From SB15 sp964639245 (GTDB lineage Bacteria; Chloroflexota; Anaerolineae; Aggregatilineales; J027): a DNA stretch of 64,000 nucleotides. Under the pieces are notes generated by a model, which saw nothing but the letters and a program-made list of their open reading frames with translations, was not told where the DNA came from and did not search any database. Location of the stretch: assembly GCA_964639245.1 (NCBI GenBank), contig CAZXCU010000008.1, positions 1 through 64,000 on the forward strand, in the 5' to 3' direction. The position numbers were made by a program, and so were the translations under genes. Of the stretch, positions 23,780 to 33,400 are shown piece by piece. Numbering within the stretch: position 1 is the first letter of the stretch; every line of letters starts with the position of its first letter.

Positions 23780-24859
23780 TTAGTCGTCATCTCCTTCTTC
23801 TTCATGTTCTTCATGCTCATTTTCCTCATGTTCATCCTCCTCGTGTTCATATTCGCCGTTTGTTCCTTCTTGAATGTTGATTTGAACGGGCGGCGCATCG
23901 CGCAAGGGCAGGTTATACACAGTCAGGGCAGCGCAATCGCCGGTGAGTAAACCGGTGGACTGATTAATCCATGCTGTTCCATTCACACCATTGACCAACA
24001 GCCAATTCTTTTCAGGGTTGATTCCCCCAACGGTGAGTTGCTCGTTACGATAGGTATAGCTGGTAATGCTATAGCCAGTACCCGGCCCACTGCGAAGTTC
24101 GGTTGAACTCAGGCTGATGGTAAACGCACACGAAGCTGGAGCTACGGTAGAGGCGACGGTTGGTTGTGTTGCCACAGCAGCAGGTAGAATGGCTTCAGGT
24201 GCTGGCAGCACACTCACCGACGCTTTTATATCCTGTGCTGTATTGCCACTGAGCAGGGTCAATTCATATTCCCCTGTGTCTAATGCCAGCACCAACCCAT
24301 CAAGTTGACTGGCAGCAAGGGTACTGACGACAACGCCATCTGCATCTACCACCTGAGCCATGACTGATGCAGCAGGGAACCGTGCCATCACTTCACTATT
24401 TTCTGCTAACACGACCTGCACCGTTTGACCCGGAGCGCTGGCAGTCAAATCCAGATCATACGCCTGCCCTAATGTCAGAACGGGTTCGTTGATAACCGAC
24501 GGCATCGCGGTCATGGTGAAATCTTCTTGTGCGGTAATCGTCACATAGGCCTCACTTACACCGGACAGGCGCTGAACACTGACTGTATGCGGAGTGGCAT
24601 CCGGCGCGAAGTGAAGCTCCAAACCGTGTAAGCGGCTGTCTGCCACTTCCAAAACGGGAATCCCTGTTTCATCGGTCACACTGACAGATGCACCGCTGAG
24701 TTGCAGCACTACTGCGCCCGTCGTTCCGGGTGGCGGGGTAATAACCACATCAATACCGGGTGTGGCATCATTCAGGGTAATAACGTCGGCACTTGGACTT
24801 TGTGCCAGCGCTGTTGGTACGAGCATGACCATCAAAAGTAAAATTGCAGCATATTTCAT
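23780..24859 (-). CDS. secreted SH3-like domain protein with acidic His-rich tail
   Basis: 359 residues. A signal peptide (MKYAAILLLMVMLVPTALAQ) and a beta-rich body of pre-peptidase-like or Ig-like modules (about 25-225) are followed by a bacterial SH3 module (about 245-310) with LSSTELRSGPGTGYSITSYTY. The tail after residue 330 is a cluster of Glu/His repeats (EHEEDEHEENEHEEHEEE), a likely divalent-metal binding segment. No enzyme motif is visible. It sits between ApbE and the ferric-reductase-like gene, so it may deliver or bind a metal for that redox system (inference). An SGAS in the body was considered as a flavinylation site and not supported. Confidence 0.75.
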   Translation of the reverse strand: MKYAAILLLMVMLVPTALAQSPSADVITLNDATPGIDVVITPPPGTTGAVVLQLSGASVSVTDETGIPVLEVADSRLHGLELHFAPDATPHTVSVQRLSGVSEAYVTITAQEDFTMTAMPSVINEPVLTLGQAYDLDLTASAPGQTVQVVLAENSEVMARFPAASVMAQVVDADGVVVSTLAASQLDGLVLALDTGEYELTLLSGNTAQDIKASVSVLPAPEAILPAAVATQPTVASTVAPASCAFTISLSSTELRSGPGTGYSITSYTYRNEQLTVGGINPEKNWLLVNGVNGTAWINQSTGLLTGDCAALTVYNLPLRDAPPVQINIQEGTNGEYEHEEDEHEENEHEEHEEEGDDD

Positions 24860-25725
24860 TGGATAAACTCCTTAAAATTCGGGGTCGAAAGTAAACTACC
24901 GTCTTTGCAAATCACCAGTGCGGCAGCAGTGGGGTCATGAATGCCTAGCCATTGCAAACCGGCTTCACCGCCGCGCAAAATCAGCGTTTTGGCGAATGCT
25001 TCGGCTTTTACCGCTCGGAGATGAATGACAGTGGCAGTGAGAACATCGGTTTCAGCAGGTCGTCCGGTTTGGGGATGAATCAAATGATGTTGGTGGTGTC
25101 CCCATCGGCGGTAATCAATGCCACTGGTAGCAATAGCGGCATCCGTGAGACGAACGGATACCACATCAGCTTGAGTCAGCGGGTTAAAAACACCCACTGT
25201 CCATGTCCCTCTGGCGACCAAATCACCACCAGCATCCACCAGACAAGTTCCATACAAACTCAGCCGTTGGGCGATTTGTTCCGCAATCCAGCCTTTAGCC
25301 ACCCCGCCTAAATCCAGAGGGGCAGGCAAAACAACGGTTTGTTCTTCAATCCGTAGGTCGCGCCACTCGGCAACTGACATCCCTTTTGTTGAAAACCGGG
25401 TCGATTGAATCTGCTCAAAATTGCGGTCATAACCAGCAGCAATTAACGCTTGTAAAATGAGGGGGTTGTATAGCCCTTCTGTGATTGCCGCCGCATGGAC
25501 AGCGGCACGAATGGTGGTTAACAGCGTATCGCTGACTTCGACAGGTTGTCCGATGTGTTGATTCAACTGCGAAAGTTCACTCATGGGACGAAACCGCGAG
25601 AGAATCGCTTCATAGGCTTCCACCCAGGCAGGCGTTCGGCTTAAAATCGCTGTACCATCTTCCTCGGTGTCCAACCAGAGATTGATCTGACAACCCATGG
25701 CTTTGAACGCGGTGCTGTACAGCAT
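24856..25725 (-). CDS. apbE: ApbE family FAD:protein FMN transferase
   Basis: 289 residues. The catalytic region has DLGGVAKGWIAEQIAQRL (Mg/FAD binding), VDAGGDLVARG, and HHLIHPQTGRPAETDVLTATVI, which contains the conserved HxxxPxTG. ApbE attaches FMN to a Thr/Ser of extracytoplasmic proteins. The usual Sec or lipoprotein signal is not visible (MLYSTAFKAMGCQINLWL), so the enzyme is either cytoplasmic or exported atypically. No FMN_bind-domain target is encoded within the window. Genes downstream (ferric-reductase-like and heme proteins) fit a flavin-linked electron-transfer module. Overlaps on both sides indicate one operon. Confidence 0.92.
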   Translation of the reverse strand: MLYSTAFKAMGCQINLWLDTEEDGTAILSRTPAWVEAYEAILSRFRPMSELSQLNQHIGQPVEVSDTLLTTIRAAVHAAAITEGLYNPLILQALIAAGYDRNFEQIQSTRFSTKGMSVAEWRDLRIEEQTVVLPAPLDLGGVAKGWIAEQIAQRLSLYGTCLVDAGGDLVARGTWTVGVFNPLTQADVVSVRLTDAAIATSGIDYRRWGHHQHHLIHPQTGRPAETDVLTATVIHLRAVKAEAFAKTLILRGGEAGLQWLGIHDPTAAALVICKDGSLLSTPNFKEFIQ

Positions 25726-26027
25726 TAGCGGCTTGACTGACTACGCGGTTGGGAAGGTGCGACGATGGCAGGCTGCACAATCACAGGTACAGGCGGTTGT
25801 AGTTGCACAGAAACAGCGGCTTGTGGCGTAATCCCGATTTCCGGTGCAGCAGCGTGGCGAATAATCGTGATATTGGGTGCGCCCGGCTGTGATTCGGATG
25901 GCGCAATTTGGGTGTCAACAGTGGTTTGTGGGGCAAGGCTGGCAAGGCTTTGTGCGCCGAAAAGCGTGGCTAAGGTGCTGCCCGTAATCAGGGCGGTGCG
26001 AACAATCAGGCGTTTGGCTGGGGTCAT
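25725..26027 (-). CDS. membrane-anchored proline/glutamine-rich protein
   Basis: About 100 residues. A basic N-terminus and one hydrophobic helix (LIVRTALITGSTLATLFGA) are followed by a low-complexity, probably extracytoplasmic tail rich in Pro, Gln, Ala and Ser, ending SQPRSQSSR. The start at 26027 follows AAGGAAG; an in-frame ATG upstream at 26084 lacks one. It resembles short anchors that precede ApbE/ferric-reductase operons in some Gram-positive-like bacteria, but I do not recognise a family. First gene of the operon, overlapping the ApbE start. Confidence 0.7.
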   Translation of the reverse strand: MTPAKRLIVRTALITGSTLATLFGAQSLASLAPQTTVDTQIAPSESQPGAPNITIIRHAAAPEIGITPQAAVSVQLQPPVPVIVQPAIVAPSQPRSQSSR

Positions 26028-26194
26028 GGTTTTACTTCCTTCGTGGCTATCTTTGCTAAGGATACGCCCTGAGAAAGTCACCAACTTAAACGCTGACTTA
26101 GCCCTGTCTTAAACCTTTGTAAAATTCGCAGCAATTTAAGAAAGTGTGTACTCGCAGAAAAATACCCGTAAGGTCAAAAACTCCATCTATAGGG

Positions 26195-26262
26195 AGAATT
26201 TGAGGCTGCCCAGCACGTTGCGGCAAAGCACCGTGCCGACGAAGAATATTCGCCACCGTTTA
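26195..26262 (-). pseudogene. transposase (integrase) fragment
   Basis: The minus strand reads TVANILRRHGALPQRAGQP immediately after a stop codon. This closely resembles the linker between the HTH and DDE core of IS3/IS481-type integrases (TVANILRRHGxPPAPxR). Flanking frames carry stops, so only a small piece survives. Confidence 0.45.
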
Positions 26263-26336
26263 TACAGTGGGACTATGTTGGTGTGTTCAAGTTGGGCGAC
26301 GAGCTAGTTTGCCACAAATTTCTGGTCGTTAGCATA

Positions 26337-26573
26337 CTATGGACGAATCGCCACAGTACGATTGACGCTGAGTTGCTTCGCACGGTAAGGGGCGCTACCT
26401 TTAGTCGGGGCATCTACCCCCGTAATCATGTTCAAAAAGGTGGTCTTTCCACTGCCAGACGGTCCAACAATGGCAATGAAGTCACCTGCATTGATGCTGA
26501 GGTTAATCCCGCTCAGAACATTATGCTGTCTGGCAAGGCTATCATAGTCTTTGACAAGGGGTCGCGCTAGCAA
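26337..26573 (-). pseudogene. truncated ABC ATPase (MacB/LolD-type), N-terminal quarter only
   Basis: 78 residues. The start of a lipoprotein-type ABC ATPase is clear: NVLSGINLSINAGDFIAIVGPSGSGKTTFLNMITGVDAPTKG, with an intact Walker A (GPSGSGKTT). The similarity ends at about residue 60, before the Q-loop, signature and Walker B, so it cannot hydrolyse ATP. The 3' end runs into unrelated sequence beside transposase fragments. This ATPase type normally pairs with FtsX-like permeases such as the one at 10305, but it is probably debris from an insertion event. Confidence 0.75.
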
Positions 26574-26744
26574 GAAGGGGAGTTAACTGCCAACGCCCAA
26601 AAGAGCAGCCAAAACCCGTCCAATCCGTGCTAAAGGGGGCAATCCACCATGGTTTTTCCCCGCAAGCCCAGCAGAGCGCTTTTTTCAAGCAGCAGGTAAA
26701 CGTCTAGGCTGCTGTCCATGAACCACTTTCAGCTTCACACCATG

Positions 26745-26936
26745 CTAACAATGGGGACAATCCGGCTCACTTTTCGGATGCCAATGCCTCTGTCGACGCG
26801 CTTTGACCTTCTCAATCTCCTGTTTCAGAGACTTTTTCAGCCAACGAAACACTTGGCGACCTCGCTTCGTCAACAGAAACCAACTCAACAAACACAGGGC
26901 TAGGAATTCTAGGAAGGCAATACATAAGGAAAACAT
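26745..26936 (-). pseudogene. decayed transposase N-terminus (hydrophobic helix plus zinc-finger start)
   Basis: 63 residues: a hydrophobic N-terminal helix (FLEFLALCLLSWFLL), a basic helix, then HPKSEPDCPHC and a stop. I associate this pattern (helix, basic region, Pro-Cys-x-x-Cys) with N-termini of a transposase group frequent in Chloroflexota. Continued reading past the stop keeps coding-like character with several further stops, so this is a degenerate copy. The stretch 26574-26744 holds only that degraded continuation, and 26937-27222 holds no gene beyond the presumed promoter of the next one. Confidence 0.4.
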
Positions 26937-27222
26937 CGATTAGCTGGCAACCTGTAGATTTTTTCAGACTCATCGTTTAGAGCAAACCAAGAGCCTTGCC
27001 AGACTGAGTTAGCTCATGTTTATATGGGGTGTATCAAAGTTAGAATTAACAAGACTGTAAATCAATCAGCGACCTTAATGCAACTTGAATGGTATATATT
27101 ACATTACGTGATAAAATTAAACTAATGTCCTAATATGAGCCGGAATAACCGCACATTACTTCTAGGAGTTTCACGAACTAAGCCGCCGGAACGCGGCACA
27201 AAATTGTTGCAGGAATTAAAAT

Positions 27223-30200
27223 ATGTTAAACATAAAAACGCTCATAGCATTTTTTGTGTTGCTTTTGTTATGCTTTACTGCACAACATCCAACCCAAGCG
27301 CAAACAGGAGTCCAGTTTTCACTTGAACTACCTGCTGACGTAAAAACGGGGGATAGCTTCACCGTTACCGTTCAGGTTGAAGGCACTTCAACCCTTGACC
27401 TCGCCGAAGTTCATCTCAACTTTGACCCAACCCTCTTAAAAGTCAATTCCGTTACCAACCTTAGTTCGCTCAATGTTCCGCTTATCACGCCAACTTATAA
27501 CAACACGGTAGGACAGATAGATTTTGCATTCGGGAAAGTTAGTGCTTTTCCGAATGCCCCATTTGCGCTGGCGGACATCGAATTTGAGGCTATCGGAGCG
27601 GGCGAATCTCCTCTGAATTTTGTTTCGACATTTCCACGCCAAACCACAGCAACCTATGATGGCGCAGTTATTCTCACCAACGCCGCAGACGCAAATTTGA
27701 CTATTCGGCCTATCATTCCACCTGTGGCTAACGCTGGAGATGACCAGGCCATCACGGACAGCGAAAATGATGGCACCCAAAGCGTTTCTTTAAGTGCAAG
27801 CGGCAGTTCCGACGCGGACGGTACGGTTGTCAGCTACCAGTGGAATACGCCTGCCATCACAATTCCCGATGGGGTTACAACCAGCGCGGTTTTTCCGGTG
27901 GGAGAACATACAGTCACTTTAACGGTGCGCGACAATGACGGGGCGACAGCTACCAATACTGTCACCGTGAAAGTGCAAAAACCGCCCATCGCCCAAACTG
28001 TGACGCTCAAAACCGACCCGCCAACCAAAACCGTCATCGAAAATGACGTTTTTAGCATGGATGTACTGGTAGATACGGATGGGCAAGCGCTGAATCTCGC
28101 TTCGGCAAAACTCAGTTTTGACCCAACGGTGCTGGCAGTGCAGTCTATCACGGCTGGCACAACCCTCACGCCAATAGGCCAGAATACCTTTGATAATTCG
28201 CTGGGTACGATTGAATATGCCGCAGGTGGTGTTTCCAATCCGCCGGTAAGCGCTGATTTCGTGTTGTTCAGCGTGTCATTCAAGGCGCTGGCGGTCACTC
28301 CGACCACGAATTTCACCTTTGAAGCGGTTTCCGATGTCAAACTCGGCATTGATTCAGTTTTCAACAGCGCCAACGGCAGCACCCTTCAGGTCAATTGCCG
28401 GGATGAAGATGGCGATGGTGTCTGCGATAACGTTGACAACTGCCCATTCGTCAGCAACACCGACCAGACCGACACCGACAATGACGGAACGGGCGATGCG
28501 TGCGATANNNNNNNNNNNNNNNNNNNNNNNNNNNNNNNNNNNNNNNNNNNNNNNNNNNNNNNNNNNNNNNNNNNNNNNNNNNNNNNNNNNNNNNNNNNNN
28601 NNNNNNNGTGCGATACGGATGATGACAATGACACCGTAGCGGATGACACCGATAATTGTCCGGTGGTCAGCAACCCCGACCAGACCGATAGCGACAACGA
28701 TGGTTCGGGCGATGCGTGCGACACGGATGATGACAATGACACCGTAGCGGATGACACCGATAATTGTCCGTTGGTGAGCAACACCGACCAGACCGACACC
28801 GACAATGACGGAACGGGCGATGCGTGCGATACGGATGATGACAATGACACCGTAGCGGATGACACCGATAATTGTCCGGTGGTGAGCAACACCGACCAGA
28901 CCGACACTGATAACGATGGTTCGGGCGATGCGTGCGACCCGAATGAGCTGCCTACAGCAAACGCCGGCGATGACCAAACTGCCGTTGATGCAGACGGAGA
29001 TACACAAGAAGCGTTCCAGTTGAATGGCACAGGGAGCGACACAGACGGCACAATCGTAAGTTATGTGTGGACATGGAATAACACGCAACTTGCGACAGGC
29101 AGCAGTCCGGTGGTGTATTTGCCCGTCGGAGTGCATGAAGTGACCCTGACTGTGACCGACAATCGTGCGGGAACAGCGACGGACACGATCATGTTGACGG
29201 TGAGCGTGCCAACTTGCTCTATCGGCAATATGACCGTCACCGGAATTAGTGAGGGTCAATCGCTGAACGGCATCATTTTCGTGCAAGCCCTGTTTAGCGG
29301 GTCAGATGCCCCCGACAGAGTGGACTTCACACTGACCAAACAAGGCAGCCCTCCCTATACCCACACAGAAAACAATGCCCCGTATTATTTCTTAGGCGAT
29401 ACCAATGGCATCCCGAATGGGTGGGACACGGGCATTTACCCCTCCGGCGGCTATACCATGACCGTCACAGCGCACCAATATTATCTGGAATGCGCTCGCC
29501 AGACCTTCTCGTTGACCATTCCGCCGCGTCCAGTGCAGGTCACGGTGCAAAAGTTCAATGATAAAAATGGCAATGGAGTCCAGAATACGGGTGAAGAACT
29601 GCTCCCGAACTGGTTCTTTACGGTCAAACAAGGCGATACCGTTGTTACCTCTGGTTTCACCAACAACAATGGGCAAATTGTCTTTAACCTGCTGCCGGGA
29701 GCTTATACCATCACCGAAACCGCCCAAAGTTGCTGGATTTCTACGACAGGCATAAGCCAGAATTTCACGGTGAGTGAAGATCAACCCGTCACCCGCCTGT
29801 TTGGTAATCGGTATTTCTGCATTCCGCCTGCTCAAATCCCACCGCAATGTTCCACGCTGGAGCTGACCAACATCATCAATGGGACAAACCGCAGCGAAAC
29901 CCTCAATGGCACACCCGGCAATGACCTCATCTATGCCAATGGGGGTGCAGATAATGTCAATGGACGCGGCGGGAACGACTGTATCTTCGGCGGTGATGGG
30001 GCAGACAACCTGCGTGGCGATACAGGTAACGACTTCATCTTTGGCGGCAGCGGCGCAGATACCCTACGCGGGGATGCTGGCGAAGACTTCCTTGATGGAC
30101 AAAGCGACAGCGACTCGATCACGGGTGGCACAGAAAACGATATCCTGCGCGGTGGTGACGGGGGCGATAACCTACGCGGTGGGGATGGCGATGACACCCT

Positions 30201-30426
30201 TTTCGGCGAAGGCGGTCACGATGATCTGTTTGGCGATGCTGGCAACGACACGCTCAACGGCGGCAATGGCATTGACAACCTCGTGGGCAGCAGTGGCAAC
30301 GACACCCTGACCGGCGGCCCGCAGTACGATGACTTCAATGGCGGGACAAACACGGACACCGTAACCGACTTCATCCGAGGTCAAGACGGTGCATGTCGTT
30401 CGGTTGAAATTGGCTGTTCACGATAA
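27223..30426 (+). CDS. secreted multidomain surface protein: two cohesin-like domains, PKD, TSP3 and RTX repeats
   Basis: 1067 codons including the gap. Signal peptide (TLIAFFVLLLLCFTAQHPTQAQ). Cohesin-like domain 1 (about residues 27-165, LELPADVKTGDSFTVTVQV, LHFDP-type LNFDPTLL), PKD domain (about 168-255), cohesin-like domain 2 (about 262-390, with LSFDPTVLAV). Next come thrombospondin type 3 calcium repeats (interrupted by the N gap), a second PKD, a carboxypeptidase-regulatory/SdrD-B-like domain (about 770-865), and RTX nonapeptide calcium repeats (about 895-1045, GGDGADNLRGDTGNDFIFGG). The neighbouring gene ends in a dockerin, so the two may be partners. TSP3 and RTX repeats imply calcium-dependent folding outside the cell. 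The true length is unknown because of the scaffold gap. Confidence 0.88.
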   Translation: MLNIKTLIAFFVLLLLCFTAQHPTQAQTGVQFSLELPADVKTGDSFTVTVQVEGTSTLDLAEVHLNFDPTLLKVNSVTNLSSLNVPLITPTYNNTVGQIDFAFGKVSAFPNAPFALADIEFEAIGAGESPLNFVSTFPRQTTATYDGAVILTNAADANLTIRPIIPPVANAGDDQAITDSENDGTQSVSLSASGSSDADGTVVSYQWNTPAITIPDGVTTSAVFPVGEHTVTLTVRDNDGATATNTVTVKVQKPPIAQTVTLKTDPPTKTVIENDVFSMDVLVDTDGQALNLASAKLSFDPTVLAVQSITAGTTLTPIGQNTFDNSLGTIEYAAGGVSNPPVSADFVLFSVSFKALAVTPTTNFTFEAVSDVKLGIDSVFNSANGSTLQVNCRDEDGDGVCDNVDNCPFVSNTDQTDTDNDGTGDACDXXXXXXXXXXXXXXXXXXXXXXXXXXXXXXXXXXCDTDDDNDTVADDTDNCPVVSNPDQTDSDNDGSGDACDTDDDNDTVADDTDNCPLVSNTDQTDTDNDGTGDACDTDDDNDTVADDTDNCPVVSNTDQTDTDNDGSGDACDPNELPTANAGDDQTAVDADGDTQEAFQLNGTGSDTDGTIVSYVWTWNNTQLATGSSPVVYLPVGVHEVTLTVTDNRAGTATDTIMLTVSVPTCSIGNMTVTGISEGQSLNGIIFVQALFSGSDAPDRVDFTLTKQGSPPYTHTENNAPYYFLGDTNGIPNGWDTGIYPSGGYTMTVTAHQYYLECARQTFSLTIPPRPVQVTVQKFNDKNGNGVQNTGEELLPNWFFTVKQGDTVVTSGFTNNNGQIVFNLLPGAYTITETAQSCWISTTGISQNFTVSEDQPVTRLFGNRYFCIPPAQIPPQCSTLELTNIINGTNRSETLNGTPGNDLIYANGGADNVNGRGGNDCIFGGDGADNLRGDTGNDFIFGGSGADTLRGDAGEDFLDGQSDSDSITGGTENDILRGGDGGDNLRGGDGDDTLFGEGGHDDLFGDAGNDTLNGGNGIDNLVGSSGNDTLTGGPQYDDFNGGTNTDTVTDFIRGQDGACRSVEIGCSR
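28404..28936 (+). repeat. thrombospondin type 3 tandem repeat (about 108-bp units)
   Basis: Units of 36 residues of the form DTDDDNDTVADDTDNCP followed by a VSNxDQTDxDNDGxGDACD segment. Three nearly identical copies follow the gap and one partial copy precedes it. DNA identity between copies is very high, so the assembly broke here and the real copy number is unknown. Confidence 0.9.
28508..28607. other. assembly gap (100 N)
   Basis: Exactly 100 N inside the TSP3 repeat, the convention for a scaffold gap of unknown size. The reading frame happens to be kept across the placeholder, so the protein length given for this gene is nominal. Confidence 0.98.
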
Positions 30427-30487
30427 CTATACCAGTGGGAGGGAAATTTCCCTTCCCATTACTTATAACATATTGAAGGGTAACAAA

Positions 30488-33400
30488 ATGTCCTACTTCA
30501 ATAAGATTTTTCTTCTGCTATTTCTGCTGGTTTCTATGCTGGCAGTCGGCATTCAATCACAGGTATCTGCTGAACCGGTTCAACAGGGCTGCGTCTCCCC
30601 CGCCAATGAAATCGTGGCGGAAAACTGCCAGCCGGGCAATCCGCCGAGCGAGTGGGAAGTGATGGGCGCGGGTGATGCCAGTATTCAAGGATTTGCAACA
30701 GACATTAGCGTGAATCAGGGCGAAACGGTCAATTTCAAAGTCGCCACCGATGCTACCGATTATCGGATTGATATTTATCGGATTGGCTATTACAACGGGG
30801 ACGGGGCGCGAAAGCAGGCCACCATCCAACCCTCCGCCGCGCTGCCGCAAACGCAACCCGCCTGTCTCAATGATGCCGTTACAGGGCTGATTGATTGCGA
30901 CAACTGGACAATTTCGGCTGCGTGGGCGGTTCCAGCCAACGCCGTTTCGGGTGTATATATCGCCAAATTAGTCCGCGAAGACCCCGAAGACGGACATGCC
31001 AGCCACATGATTTTCATTGTACGGGATGATGATGGCAATTCTGACCTGTTGTTCCAGACGGCGGACACCACATGGCAAGCCTACAACCAGTACGGCGGAA
31101 ACAGCCTGTATACGGGGTCGCCTGTGGGACGAGCGTACAAAGTCAGCTACAACCGACCCTTTACCACCCGGGCGTGTTGCAGCGAGGATTGGTTCTTTAA
31201 CGCCGAATATCCGATGATTCGCTGGCTGGAACGCAACGGCTACGATGTGAGTTATTTTACAGGCGTAGATACAGACCGTTACGGCGCGGAACTCCTTGAA
31301 CACAAGGTTTTCCTCTCGGTGGGGCATGATGAATATTGGTCAGGGGCGCAGCGTGCCAATGTGGAAGCGGCACGTGACCATGCTACGACCCCGGTGAATC
31401 TGGCGTTTTTCAGCAGCAATGAAATTTTCTGGAAAACACGGTGGGAAACTGATGCTGATGGCACGGCCTACCGTACCTTGGTTTCTTATAAGGAAACCCA
31501 TGCCGATGCCAAAATTGACCCAGAAGCCAACATCTGGACAGGAACATGGCGTGACCCGCGCAGTTTTAACCCCGAAGGCGCACAACCCGAAAATGCGCTG
31601 ACCGGACAAATTTTCACGGTTAACTGTTGTACCTATCCAATGACTGTTCCGGCGGCAGATGGCAAAATGCGCTTCTGGCGCAATACCGATGTTGCTACCT
31701 TAACGCCCGAACAAGTGGCGACTCTGCCGGATGGCACGCTGGGTTACGAATGGGATGAAGCGCTGGATAACGGGTTTAGCCCGCCCGGCCTCGTGCGCCT
31801 GTCCACGACCACCGTGAACGTTCCCCAATATATTCAGGACTACGGCTCGGAATACGCGGCGGGAACAGCCACGCATAACTTGGTCATGTACCGTGCGGCG
31901 AGTGGGTCGCTGGTGTTTGGGTCTGGCACGTTGCAATGGTCATGGGGCTTGGACAGCAATCATGACCGGGGCAATGCCGCGCCGGATGTGCGAATGCAGC
32001 AGGCGACCGTGAATCTTTTTGCCGATATGGGGGTACAACCCGCCACACTTCAAAACGATTTGCTGCCCGCCACACCTTCTACAGATGCCGACCCGCCCGC
32101 CTCTCAAATTGCCGCGCCCGCCAACAACGGTACGGTGCAGGTAGGCAGTACCATCCTAATTTCTGGCACAGCCAGCGATACAGGCGGCGGTGTGGTCGGT
32201 GGCGTGGAAGTTTCGGTGGATGGTGGAACAACATGGCGACGGGCAAACGGGCGGGAGGCATGGTCGTTGGCATGGATTCCCGAAACGCTTGGCACAGCGA
32301 CCCTTCGTACCCGTGCGGTGGATGACAGTGGCAATCTGGAAACTCCCGGCGCAGGCATCACCGTTTCGATTGAACCGCGCACCTGCCCCTGCACAATTTT
32401 TGGCGCGTTAATCCCCGATGCAGTCTCGGAAAATGACCCCAACGCGGTTGAAGTAGGGATTAAATTCCAGTCGCAAACGGCGGGGTATATTACGGGCATC
32501 CGTTTTTATAAATCTGCCCAGAACACAGGCACACATACCGGGCGGTTGTGGACAGGAACAGGGACGCTGCTGGCAGAAGTCACCTTTGCCAATGAAAGTC
32601 CGTCCGGTTGGCAGGAGACTCTTTTGCCCACCCCTGTCGCCATCGATGCCAACATCACCTATCTGGTGTCCTATCATGCACCCAACGGCTTTTATTCCGA
32701 AGATGAAAATTACTTTGCGACCTCACCCTACCTCAGCGCTCCGTTGCAAGCCTTACAAAATGGCACAGATGGCGCGAACGGCGTGTATCGCTATGGGGCG
32801 GGCGGGGTTTTCCCCACCGATACCTACAATGCGTCGAATTACTGGGTCGATGTCGTGTTTGTAGAAAATGTCGGGCCAGATACCACCCCACCAACTGTTT
32901 TTTCAACCGTGCCTGTGAATGGCGCAAATGGGGTGAATGTCGAAGCCGATATGAAAGCCATTTTCAACGAAGGCATTGACCCAGCGACCTTGAACGGCAC
33001 AACGCTTGAACTCCGTGATGCCCTGAATACGCCTATTCCGGCATCGGTCACTTATATTCAAAGTAGCCGTACTGCGGTGTTGAATCCGTCCAGCGCATTG
33101 GCCTATTCCACCACGTATACGGTCACGCTGAAAGGTGGCGGCGCGGGGATTCAAGATCTGGCGGGAAATGCGCTCGCGGCGGACTACAATTGGTCGTTTA
33201 CCACTGCTGCTGCTCCACCTCCCCCACCGGATGAAGGGCCGGGTGGGCCGATTCTGGTATTGTCCCATACCAGCAACAATTTTGGACGCTACTTTGCCGA
33301 AATCTTACGAACAGAAGGGCTAAATGCCTTCACTGTCAAAGATATTTCAACAGTTGATGCAACCCTCCTACAAGATTATCAAGTGGTGCTGCTGGGCGAA

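Noticed and set aside
24660..24720. SGAS motif in the secreted SH3-like protein as an ApbE flavinylation site
   Set aside because: The upstream Asp of the target motif is absent and no FMN_bind fold is recognisable around it.
28404..28936. Regular repeats with similar spacing, considered as a CRISPR array
   Set aside because: The repeats are 108-bp in-frame coding units of a thrombospondin type 3 array, without unique spacers or cas genes.
28354..29286. Long open frames on the minus strand across the TSP3 region
   Set aside because: They mirror the repetitive plus-strand coding sequence, run through the N gap and show only low-complexity Ile/Val/Gly or Ser/Val patterns.
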